Assembly: GCF_000800805.1 (NCBI RefSeq)
Contig: NZ_CP010070.1
Location: 1,178,001 to 1,242,000 of the forward strand
Length of the DNA stretch: 64,000 nt
Direction: 5' to 3'
Origin: Candidatus Methanoplasma termitum
GTDB lineage: Archaea > Thermoplasmatota > Thermoplasmata > Methanomassiliicoccales > Methanomethylophilaceae
Shown here: in pieces, positions 9,234 through 21,500 of the stretch
How the letters are laid out: each line of letters starts with the position of its first letter
Position numbering within the stretch: position 1 is the first letter of the stretch
Program-made: the position numbers and the translations under genes
Notes under the pieces: model-generated
What the model saw: only the letters and a program-made list of their open reading frames with translations
Database searches by the model: none
What the model was told of the DNA's origin: nothing

Positions 9234-9531
9234 AACGTTTGCCCCACTGTATTAGTTCCCACGTATTATATAATATATAAAATCTATTTTATTATATGTA
9301 ACTATTGTAGGAGATTAAGCTGAAGAATTATGCACAAGTAGACTTTTTTTCTCGGCATGCCCGGATCTTTACACAAATTGGCCACCATACCAAGAGAACT
9401 TCTTATTGCAGAATCGTAGGATTGCCGACTCGCATCGGATGGTCTCATTTTTTAAGTTTGTCTGGGTATTGAAAAATGACAATAATGGGTTTGTTAAAGG
9501 TGTTTATTGCCTGTTCTCCACAGTTTAGAAG
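9234..9531. other. Intergenic region between the two surface protein genes
   Basis: This gap of about 300 bases holds no gene I can support. The part next to 9233 is very AT-rich (TATATAATATATAAAATC, 9266-9284) and probably carries the promoter of the 1185-residue surface protein on the minus strand. The far part includes TTGAAAAATGAC (9469-9480), the copy of the 3' element described at 5610. Confidence 0.5.
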
Positions 9532-12500
9532 TTACTGTTTCTCCTCCTCTTCTTCCTTCTTCCTTCTCTTGGCGGCTACTGCGAACCACCAGATCAGGAG
9601 GGCGATGATTATCAGCAATACTATTGCAATGAGGATCCAGAGCAGAAGCGAGAGATCGAGACCGACCCTGCTGGTATCAGAATCCGGAGCGAAGTGCAAC
9701 TTCAGGCTTATGGATGAGGACGCATTGTCGAATGACAGCGCAGGTATCCTTGCCACTGATGACGGCTCCCAACTGTCGAAGTGGTATCCGCCTTCTGCTA
9801 CTGCCCTCACATTCACATCCGAGCCGGCACTGAATGTGACCGGGATAGTGTATTTTGCGAATGCGGAACCGTCAATGCTGTACTCGGCCACTCCGCGATC
9901 CTTCTCCACGACGTCAATAGTCAGCGTGACGCTGTTATTCAGTGCCACTGCAGATATCACATCGATGGTGTGATTCATATTCACACTGTAGAATGTGTAT
10001 GAACCGCTTGAGACCTGCGCTTGGTCGATGGGCCTTCCGTCTACTATGACGGAGGTTATTGTGTATCCTTCGTTTGCATAGAAGCGGAACGTCTTATCGA
10101 TGCCGCCGGGTACCTCCACCTTGCCGCTCGGCGAGATGTTCGAGTTACCGTCAGCTGTCGCTGTGATATAGTACACCTTAACATTGATCTCGAAATACGC
10201 AGTGAATGTCTTGTTCGCAGATTGCGGACCGATATTCCTTGTTGCATTCTTGGAGCCATCCTCCCATGACATGAAGGAGTATTCTCCGGTCCTTGTCGTG
10301 TTTACGGTGAAGCTGTCGGTCTTGTTCACAAGGAACGGACTGGAATACGGCATCACTGTTGTCATTCCCGGCAGGGACCATGTGAACGTTCCCGCACCGG
10401 CCGGACTTGCCACCAGAGTTATCTCAGCTATCTTTGTCGGATCCGTGGACAGGAAATATGCAGTCAATGTGACATTGCTTGACATCGTCACCGTCCTCGG
10501 GTTGTCGGTCTTGGCGTCGTTCCACCACCTGAATGTGTAGTCTGGATCAGTAGGTATCTGGATCTGCACGACCGTGTTCGGGTTGAGCTTCACAGGCCCG
10601 GTGTAGTTCATCCAGCTCGCTCCGCCATCGACGGAGTACTGGAATGAACCCGCTCCAACAGGATATGAATTCAGGGTCAATGTATATGCGTTTGGCGCCA
10701 GGAAGTAGGCAGTGAACGTTACATTCGCCGCCTGCGGTCCGACATGCCTTGTTGTGCTCGTCGAAGCATCCTCCCAGTACTGGAAGGTATATCCGGTCTT
10801 GGCTGTAGTTATCACGGTCAGATCGTCGACCTTGTTCACCTTGAATGGTGCCGAGTAGGTCTGATTAACGGTCATTCCCGGCAGGGACCATGTGAATGTT
10901 CCTGCGCCGGCCGGATCCGTTGTCAGAGTTACGGTCACTGTGTCGCTTCCGAGGAAGTAGGCAATGAACGTTACATTCGTCGCCTGCGGTCCGACATGCC
11001 TTGTTGCGCTCAACGAAGCATCCTCCCAGAACCTGAAGGTGTATCCTGTCGCTTGGGCAGTTATCACAGTCAGATCGTCGGTCTTGTTCACAAGGAACGG
11101 TGCCGAGTATGTCTGAGCTACAGTCATTCCGGGCAGAGACCATGTGAATGTTCCTGCGCCGGTCGGGCTTGCCGTCAGAGTTATCTCAGATATCTTTGTC
11201 GGATCCGTTGACAGGAAGTATGCTGTCAACGTAGTGTTCGCAGACATTGTGACTGTCTTCGGATTGTCGGTCGTGCTGTCATTCCAGAACCTGAACACAT
11301 AGTCTGCTGCAGGGGTGGTCTGAACCTCTACAACCGAACCGGTGTTGAAAGACACTGTTCCGGTGTAACTGATCCAAGCTGTTGTACCAGCGAGTCTGTA
11401 CTCAAATGTGCCTCCTTCTCCGGGATACGAATTCAGTGTAAGTGTCACCGTTCCACTGTTGGACAGATAGTACGCCGTATATGTCGTAGCACCGGTCACA
11501 GTATTGGCGGTTATCGTGCGCGGGTTGTCTGTCGAGGTGTTGTCCATCCAATACTTGAATGTATATCCGCTGACAGACGGTGCAGTCATTGCAAAGTCTG
11601 CCGCCTTGAGTATTGCAAACACTCTTCCATTCCCGGTCGCAGGCAATACGCTTAGCAAGGCCTTACTGTTCTGGTTGACAATGAAGACGGGGTTCAACGT
11701 GTCAGGTGATGCGTTGATCGTTACCAGTGCCTGCGTCAACGGGTCATAGTAAATCGCGGTCAATGTAGTTCCTGGAGCACTTACTTGTGCTACAAGGTCG
11801 GCGACGCCCATTATCTTTCCTTCCCATCCGAGCAGTGTGTAGACAACGCTCGTTGATGATGTGGCTGAGGTCGGTGCGGTCGCTGTGAAGTCCTTGTTCA
11901 TTTCAACGGCGAAGTCCCTTCCGCTTACCTGGTTGAGGGTGAAGGGTATCGAGGCCGAGTCCTGCGTCACTGTGAACGCCGGGGACAGCGAGCTCGGATC
12001 CGCCTTCAGCGTGACCAGCGCATGCGTTGCCGTGTTGTAGTATAACGCAACGTGGGTCACCGTCGGCTGTGTGGTACCGGGCATTGCCGCGATAGCTACC
12101 GACGACGTTCCGCCTTCCCATCCCTGCAGCGCATATCCCGTGACCATCGGTGCCAACAGGGCATACGGCGAGTTCATCGGTACAACGAACTGCCTGCCTC
12201 CGCCGGCAACCTTCACTGACGGAAGATCCGTGCCTGCGACGCTCAGCGTAAAGTCCGGGTCTATGGCCGTGATGTTTGCCTTGAGGGTTATCAAGGAGTA
12301 TGTCGAGTTGTAGTAGATCGCGGTGTACGTTGTTGCCGTTGCGACCTGCTTGGTTATCGACGTTGTTCCGGACAATTCTCCAGCCCACCCGAGCAAGGTG
12401 TATCCGCTCAATGGGGAAGCCGTTGCCGTGAAGTCGGTGTTCTTCAGGACTGCGAAGTCCCTTCCGCCTGCTGTGTTTATGGTGTAGAGCACAGGGTTGC

Positions 12501-15500
12501 TGTTCTGGCTCAGTGTGAGCTCCGGAGATATGCCGGCGATGTTCGCCTGCAGAGTAACGATCACGGTCGTTGTCGCGTTGTAGTACAGGGCTGTGAACGT
12601 CTTTGCCGCTGCGACCTGTGTGGTCATAGCCGCAACGCCTGATGCTCCTCCCGCCCATCCCTGGAAGACGTATCCGCTCGCAGGGGGTGCGGTGATCGTG
12701 AAGTCCACGTTCTTGGTGACGGCGAAGTCCATTCCGCCAGCCGGGTTAACGGTGTACGGAACGTTGCCGCTCTGGCTCAGCGTGAACAACGGGTTGATCG
12801 TTGACGGGCTTGATACAAGCGTGACGATTACCTTTGCGCTCGCGTCGTAGTAGAGTGCGGTGAACGTCGTTGCCGTCGATACCTGCTTTGTCAGTGTTGC
12901 CGTTCCCGACGGTTCTCCGGACCAACCCTGTAATGTGTACACAGGAGATGTTCCGGATGTCGTCGGCGCGGTCGCCGTGAAGTCTACGCCCTTTGTGACG
13001 GCGAAGTCCATTCCGCCCGCCGGGTTAACGGTGTACGGAACGTTGCCGCCCTGGCTCAGTGTGAACGCGGGGTTTGCCGCGGTCGGGCTTGATACAAGCG
13101 TGACCAGGACCTGTGCGTTCGCATCGTAGTACAGGGCTGTGAACGTCTTTGCCGCTGCGACCTGTGTGGTCAGCGTTGCCGTTCCTGAAGGCATTCCGGA
13201 CCATCCCTGCAAGGTGTAGATTCCGGATGACATCGGTGCTGTTGCCGTGAAGTTAGTATTCTTGGTGACGGCGAAGTCCATTCCGCCCGCCGGGTTAACG
13301 GTGTACGGTACGGAGTTCGAGGCCTGCGTCATTGTGAACGCGGGGTTTGCCGCGGTCGGGCTTGATACAAGCGTTACGATTACCTTTGCGCTCGCGTCGT
13401 AGTAGAGTGCGGTGTATGTCGTGTTGCCTATTATCAGTCCCTTCTCCACTGTGGCGACTCCAGACGCCTCTCCGGACCAACCCTGTAACGTGTACACAGG
13501 AGATGTTCCGGCCGTCGTCGGCGCGGTGATCTCGAACTTCATCGTCGGGTCGACAGAGAATCTCCATTCTCCGGTAGAGAAGTCACCTGCTACAGGCGAT
13601 CCTCCCTGCGTGAGGGTGAACGCCGGAGATAATCCGGTGATGTTGGATACCAACGTAACGAATACGTATCCATCCAACTTGTACTGTGCCACATATGTTG
13701 TGGGTCCTGCGACTCCGGCCGTTATGGTCTCGGTCAGGTTCGTTCCGACCTCTGTTCCGCCCTTTGTCCAGTTGACGAAGGTGTATGCTCCTTCCGTCTG
13801 CGTGGCGGTGATCGAGAAACTTGCTCCCTTTGCCACGATGAAGTCCCTTCCGCTTCCGTTCGTTGTGTACGGAACGTTGCCGCCCTGGTTCAGTGTGAAC
13901 GCCGGAGTGATTGCTGTCGGGTCCGGCATAAGCGTTACTATCGCCTGCGTCAGCGGGTCGTAATAGAGTGCGGTGTACTTTGTCGCGGCGGCGACCGTCT
14001 TGGTCAGGTTCACTGCGCCCGACGCCTCTCCGGACCATCCCTGGAATGTGTACACAGGAGATGTTCCGGATGTCGTCGGCGCTGTCGCGGTGAATGCTAC
14101 GTTCTTTGTGACGGCGAAGTCCTTTCCGCCCGCCGGGTTAACGGTGTACGGAACGTTGCCGCCCTGGTTCAGTGTGAACGCGGGGTTTGCCGCGGTCGGG
14201 CTTGATACAAGCGTGACGATTACCTTTGCGCTCGCGTCGTAGTAGAGTGCGGTGAACGTCGTTGCCGTCGATACCTGCTTTGTCAGTGTTGCCGTTCCCG
14301 ACGGTTCTCCGGACCAACCCTGTAATGTGTACACAGGAGATGTTCCGGATGTCGTCGGCGCGGTCGCCGTGAAGTCTACGCCCTTTGTGACGGCGAAGTC
14401 CATTCCGCCCGCCGGGGTAACGGTGAACGGTACGGAGTTCGAGGGCTGCGTCATGGTGAACGCTGGGGTGGGCCGCGGTCGGGTTCGATATTAGCGTGAC
14501 CAGGACCTGTGCGTTCGCATCGTAATAGAGTGCGGTGTACTTTGTCGCGGCGGCGACCGTCTTGGTCAGGTTCACTGCGCCCGACGCCTCTCCGGACCAT
14601 CCCTGGAATGTGTACACAGGAGATGTTCCGGCCGTCGTCGGCGCTGTCGCGGTGAATGATGTGTTGGCTATCACCGCGAAGTCCTTTCCGCCCGCCGGGT
14701 TGGCGGTCCATAGGATCGAATTACCGGACTGGCTCATTGTGAACGCGGGGTTGGCCGCGGTCGGGCTTGAGACCAGCGTTACCAACACCTGCTTGCTCGC
14801 GTCGTAGTAGAGTGCGGTGAACGTCGTTGCCGTCGATACCTGCTTTGTCAGTGTTGCCGTTCCCGACGGTTCTCCGGACCAACCCTGTAATGTGTACACA
14901 GGAGATGTTCCGGATGTCATCGGCGCGGTCGCCGTGAAGTCTACGCCCTTTGTGACGACGAAGTCCCTTCCGCCCGCCGGGTTAACGGTGAACGGTACGG
15001 AGTTCGAGGCCTGCGTCATGGTGAACGCGGGGTTGGCCGCGGTCGGACTTGACACCAGCGTAACTACTGCCTGCGTCAGCGGGTTGTAGTAGAGTGCGGT
15101 GTATGTCATATCGGTGGTGATAGCGGCCTTGGTCACTCTTGCCTGACCGGAGAGTTCTCCCTCCCATCCGAGCAGTGTGTATTGTACCGAGCTTTCGGTG
15201 TGTGTTGCCGGAGCTATGACATCAAATGCCATACCGGACACAACCAGGAAGCTCCATCCTCCTGTGATCTGCGTGCCGGGCACATAGTATCCGTTCTGAT
15301 ACAGCGTGAAGGGCGGCGATATCGAAGGCGATGCCTTCAGTATGACGGTCACAGGCGCGCCGGGGGTGTAAAGCGCCACGTATGTCGTAGGTGTTGAGAC
15401 CCCTGCGCTTATTGTTTCGGTCATGTTCGGTCCGACGTTTATCCAGTTCATGAATGTCCAGCTGGGGACGTTCGGAGCTGTTATGTCGAAGCTCGTGCCC

Positions 15501-18500
15501 TTCAAGACGGCGAATATCCTTCCGTTCTTGGCACCTGTTATAACTGCCGACGGTACGCTCGCGCCGCTCTGCTTGAGGGTAAAGACCGGCGCCAATGCGT
15601 TCGGCTCTGCCTCCAGCGTTACCAGCGTCTGTGTCAGCGGATCGTAGTAGATCGCGGTGAAGGTCGTATCGGCGGTCACCGTTGCGGACAGGGTCGCATT
15701 CAGATATTCGTGGTCTGCCCATCCGAGGAAGTTATATCCGCTCATTGTCGGGGCATTGGCTGTGAAGGGCGTTCCCTTGGTCACTATAAAGTCCCTTCCG
15801 CCCGCAGGGTTCGTGGTGAACAATACGGGGTTAGAGGCCTGGGTCATGGTGAATGCGGGAGAGATCGTGTTCGGGTTGGCCTTCAGGGTCACTATCGCCT
15901 GTGTTGCCGTGTTGTAGTAGATCGCTGTGTACGTCTTGTTGGCGCCGCCCGTGGGGATCGTGTCGGTCAGCGTGACTGTGCCGGTAGGCATTCCGGACCA
16001 TCCCAGGAAGTTGTATACCGGGGATGTTCCGGCTGTCGTCGGAGCAGTTGCTGTGAACGCCGTTCCCATGTTGACGATGAAGTCCATTCCGGCCGTCGCA
16101 TTGAGTGTATAGGGCTTGTTGCCGCCCTGATCCAATGTGAACGCCGGGTTGGCCGCGGTCGGGCTTGACACCAATGTAACGATCGCCTGCGTCAACGGGT
16201 TGTAGTAGAGCGCAATATATGTTTGGTTAGAGCCGCCCATTGGGATCGTATCTGTCAACGTAGCTGTTCCGGAAGTCTTTCCTGCCCATCCCAATAAACT
16301 GTATACCGGAGATGTTCCCGCTATTGGCGGAGCGGAAGCTGTGAATGGCGTTCCCATGTTAACGATGAAATCCATTCCTCCCGTTGGGTTTACAGTGAAC
16401 AGAACATTACTTCCCTGGGTCAGTGCGAATGCTGGGGCAAGCGTGCTCGGGTCGGCTTTCAGAGTTACTATTGCCTGAGTTAACTGGTTGTAGTATAACG
16501 CTGTGTACGTTTGGTTGCTGCCGCCCATTGGGATCGTGTCTGTCAGTGTAGCTGTTCCTGAGGTCTTTCCGGACCATCCCTGGAAGTTGTATACCGGGGA
16601 TGTTCCGACTGTCATCGGAGCGGTCGCTGTGAACGGTGTTCCCATGTTGACTATGAATTCCCTTCCGCCAACTGTGTTCGTGATGAATGAAAGATCGCCG
16701 CCCTGGTTCAATGTGAACGCAGGGGAGATCGTGTTGGGACTGGGGTTCAGAGTTACTATCGCCTGTGTTAACGGGTTATAGTAAAGCGCAGTGTAGGTCA
16801 TCGGTGTGTTGATCGTCTTTGTCAGATCCGCGCCTGCTGGCTCTCCGGACCATCCCTGCAGTGTGTATACCGGGGATGTTCCCGTCGTCATCGGAGCGGT
16901 CGCTGTGAACGATACATCCTTAGTGACCGCGAATACTCTGTTGTTACCGTCGGTAACAAAAGACAGACCGACATTGTTCTGTTTCAGAGTGAAGTCCGGG
17001 GCCAAGCTGCTTGGGCTGGCCGTCAGGGTCACAAGCGCCTGTGTGTTGATGTTATAATACAACGCAGTGAAAGATGTGTTCGCTGTCACTCCCGGTGAAT
17101 CCAGTATCTCATTGTCCTTCTCCTTTCCGCTCCATCCTAGGAATGTCAGATTAAGACTGCCGAATGTCAGCGGCGCCTTGATCTGGAACGGAGTGCCGGG
17201 ATCGACCTTGAAAGTGTTATCCGTTGCTGCGGGAACCCACACATCTGCGACGGTGGAGTACTTGAACCACGTCACACCCGTCGGGTCACTCAGAACGGTT
17301 ATCGTGATTGCGGTTGTTGAAGAGACATATGCTGCTGTATATTTTTTGTCCTCGTTACCGGCTGGCACAGTGAACTTTGCGTCTGTGTAAACCTCAGATC
17401 CGACGGCTCCGCCGACAGTTCCGCCATACCAGTATGAGAATGTCTTGCCGGCGGGCGGTGTCTTCAGTTCGACGGTCGTTGTTTTGTCATTCGGTATATT
17501 CATCGGCAGGCCGGGGTATTGGAATACCGTTACTCCGTTGTCGTACGAGACCTCTGCCGCTCCTCCTGCCGGATCAAGCGTCAGCTGCCATGTCAGTGTG
17601 GTGGTGGAGAACGTTACCGTCTCGCTTATACCGGAATTGTCGCCCATCGGTCCAATCGTGATCGCGGGGTTCGCAGAGTTCAATCCTCCCGTCGCAGTGT
17701 TTCCTGTCCAGGAAACGAACACGTTAGGAGCTGTTGCACTGGCCGTAAGAGTCACACTGTTGTTATAGGGGACAAATATCTGTCCGGTCGCATTCAGCGT
17801 GCCCGTCGAGGTGCCGTCTTGCGATACAAAGCTTACGCTGCCTGACCCTGTTCCTGCGAACGTTACGTCCACAAGATAACCGGGGGCGAATGTAGCTACA
17901 ATATTATGTGCCGCGGTTATGTTGGTTAGAGTGAACACAAAAGTGCCATCGGGATTCTTAGTATAGGGGATGTCTGTTCCGCCATCCTTCAGACTCACGA
18001 GTCCGTTCCCGTAGATGGGCGTGATCGTGAATGTCTGGCTTGTTCCGGACACTGCACTGAATGAGTAGTCGGGGGTTCCGGTCGTTGTCGTCACTTTATT
18101 GACGATCTTGTCGGAACTGTTCGGCTGGACGAATCCGCCTGTGCCTATGGTGGCATTCTGGATCGCCACATTCACATTTATTGTGTACAACGCAGAGCTT
18201 ATGACGGTAAGTTTTGCGGGCGTAGATGTGTATATGATGTTCTCATATGTTGGGTTTGTAGATGTCATTATGCATCTGTACAGTTTACCGTTGTCCGTAT
18301 TGCTTACATTAGCTGCTGTGTATGTGTTCGAAGTTGCTCCGGCGATCGTGTTCCAGACAGCCCCTCCGTCTGTACTTACCTGCCAGCGATAAAGAATGCT
18401 GCTACTACAGATAGCATTGACAGAGAATACCGCATTGGTACCCGATAATGCTGTCACATCGTCGGGTGCTGTCAGAATCTGTATCGTGTTATTCGGCGAA

Positions 18501-21500
18501 TATGGCGCGGGAGTCGACGGGGGCGTTCCGGTAACACCGGTCACTACCAGCGATGCAGGTTGTGAGTACACGGTGTTGTTAGCGCTGTCCTTCACTACAC
18601 ATTGGAATGTGTTTCCTGTAGTGAATGTGGGTGTCGATCCTGAGAGATAATTGTAAGGCGATATCTGGAGCATATTCGTATCTGCTCCAGTGAAACCGAC
18701 GCCCGAAAGATCCTTCCAACCCGAGTCCCAATATTGCCAGTTGTATGTCAAAGCGCTGCTCGTTGTCGAGATCGCTTTCACCGTGAACACGGCGTTGGAC
18801 ATGTTGTCTATGGTAACTGTGGCCTGCGGTTGCTGTGTGATCGCAAGGGTAGGGGTCTCTGCCTTCCACATTGCATAGAATGTTGTCGTGGATACTCCTT
18901 GGGGTATGACCGAGCCGTACATGTCGCCTGTGTTGCGCGATGCTCCGGTCTGCATGTTACCCTCTCTCCACTCGACGAAATCATTGCCTTTCATTGCACT
19001 TGTCCAGACGGTGCCGCTGAGCTCCGGGGGAGCTGACGCTACGGGAGAACCGGGCTGCTGCCCCCAAGGGTCCGCTTCCTTTGTATATCCAATTTTGAAA
19101 TCAGGATATCCGGAGCCCATAATGCGGGTGATCGTCCCGAGCTGGGGGTCGCTGTAGACAAAGTTCACTCTGTCGGTGTAGTCTGCGGTAATTACCAGCC
19201 TTCCGGTTATGTCTGTGTCGAACTCAATGTTTCCATATGAAGTAGCAACCTCATTGACTCCAGTGGGGTTTACAAGCCTATTCTCAGATGCATAATATTT
19301 CCATTGGCCGTCAAGTTCGACAACATCCGTAAGACTGCCGGGAGATGCCGCGTTGTTATAGTCTATATTGTGTCTTTCAACGTAAGACAGACTCCATGGC
19401 GCAACGGCTTCTCCAAGATAGGCGTTCAATGCCCTGAAGGACTGTACGAACTTTGCACCCTCGGCAATGTGTACGGTGTCGTCTTCATATCTTAGTTTAC
19501 TTCCTATCCTATACACTACGCGATAGAGTACCGGGTCTCCGGGCTGCAAGTTGCTTGTTTGAACCGCTTTATTCGTCTGTGCCGTATCGCCGGGGATACC
19601 TCCATACGCAGTGAATGTCTTCACTTCACCGTTTGATTTATATTCAAGGGATATTTCGTTTGGATCCGCCGCAGTTCCTGCAGGCAGATACAGATTGTAG
19701 TATGGATAGCTCACAGTTTGATTCTGCAGATCCATGTGTCTTCCCTGGACGTGGAAATTCACATATCTTTTCGTGAAGTCGTATTCTTCATACAGAACAT
19801 CGGCTTTCCGGACGAATAAGGACTGAGGATTGTCTACATTGTCCAGATTAACTATGTACCTTACCAGAGAATGGCCCGGAGTGTCCTTGACGGCAATTCC
19901 TCCGCTCGTCAGATCCATATTGCCGGATGCTCTTATCGAGCCGCCGTTGATGATCGGTGAACTCCCAAAGTCACCGTTGGACCCGATAGGGACGGTCATC
20001 GGTGTTGTACCGCGTAATCTCTGTATGTTAATGACCCCTCCGTCAATCTGCACAGTTGACTTTGGATTGGCCTTCAGATTGCTACCCAGTGCCGCACCTG
20101 CGTTATTGGCATCTGTTCCGCTGGTAATAGAAATGATGACATTCACATTTCCGCCGGTTATGATGATGTTTGATGGTTTTGTCTCTTCGGCACCTCCTCC
20201 TATCGCAGCACCCTGCGCACGAGAAATGGTCCCTGTGGATGACCTATTTACAAGCACATATCCGCCTGATATTCTAACGTCGGCTCCTCCGCCGCCGATG
20301 CCCGAATCACTGCCTGCACCGCCGCCGATACCGGCACCTGTAAGGCAACCATATGTCGGCGAAGAGTTAGTTTGGTAGATCTTGACGGACCCGCCGCTTA
20401 TCGAGATATAATTATCATGCCCGGATTTCGCACAGTACCCTGTTGCCTGTCCCGGTGCGTTGCCGGAATATTGTGCCGCTCCCGACCCTATTCCAGAACC
20501 GCTGACGGCTGCACCTTTCTGGTTGATAGTTATGTCGCCGCCTGATATCAGAATTATTCCGCTGTCGCCACCCTTTCCTGAACCGGTTCCCGCACCGCCT
20601 ATCGCGGCTGTGCGCAGACCATACGTCGCATCGCCGTTTACTTGAGTTATGTTTATTGTTCCGCCTGTTATCGTCACATAGTTCCCGCTACCGGATTCAT
20701 TGGATGCTCCATTGAACTGCCCCCCTCCGCCAATCGCGGGAGCAGTTAGGGATGCGCCGTTAGCTTGCTGATAAGTTGTTATCGATCCCCCGTGCATCTC
20801 AAAGTCCGCTCCTTCTCCGCCGTTATAAGAACCGTCGATTGTTCCGCCGCCGCCTATACATGAGCCGCGTATCCTGGATGCGCAACCGTTTGCCAGTCGC
20901 AATATTCCCGATTCGATTTGAATGTGCCCGGCTGAATCTCCACTGTTTGCATTGCCGGTAGTGCCATTGCCCCCGATCAGCGCTCCGATAGATGGGTCTG
21001 GACCCCCGATGCCGGAAACAGCACCTGTTGAGAAGTTATATGTTATGTTCCTGGTAATGGTCAGACTTCCCATACCCTGTCCGGTTATTATCATGTCAGA
21101 TTGTATTCCGTTTGATGTTTTGACATTGCTTATAGCCGCAGAAGAGCAGTTAGTGCCCCCATAGTTAGAAATTATGTTCGACCCCAGTAACTGCATGATG
21201 ATCTTCGCACCTGGTGCTATGCTCAGGGAGTTATTGGTCCCCGGAGCCCCTCCGGTGTTGCCATTTGTTATTGTAAGAGAATCTAACACAACATAAAGTC
21301 TATTGTCGTCCGGGAATGGGATGTTACCTGTTAGACCAAATGTTATGCAGTTTGTCCCGTACGCTCCCGTGAAGTAAATCACATTGCTTGCGAGAGTTGT
21401 TACGGCTCCTGTCCCTATTTTATAATTATAATTTGTTCCGTCATATGACACCATTATGTTTGCGGTCGATGATGCCAATGTTATCTTCGATGAAGCGGGT

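Noticed and set aside
11470-17050. Regular repeats of about 280 bp, considered as a CRISPR-like array
   Set aside because: Spacing is far larger than a CRISPR unit, there are no unique spacers, and the repeats code for protein in phase.
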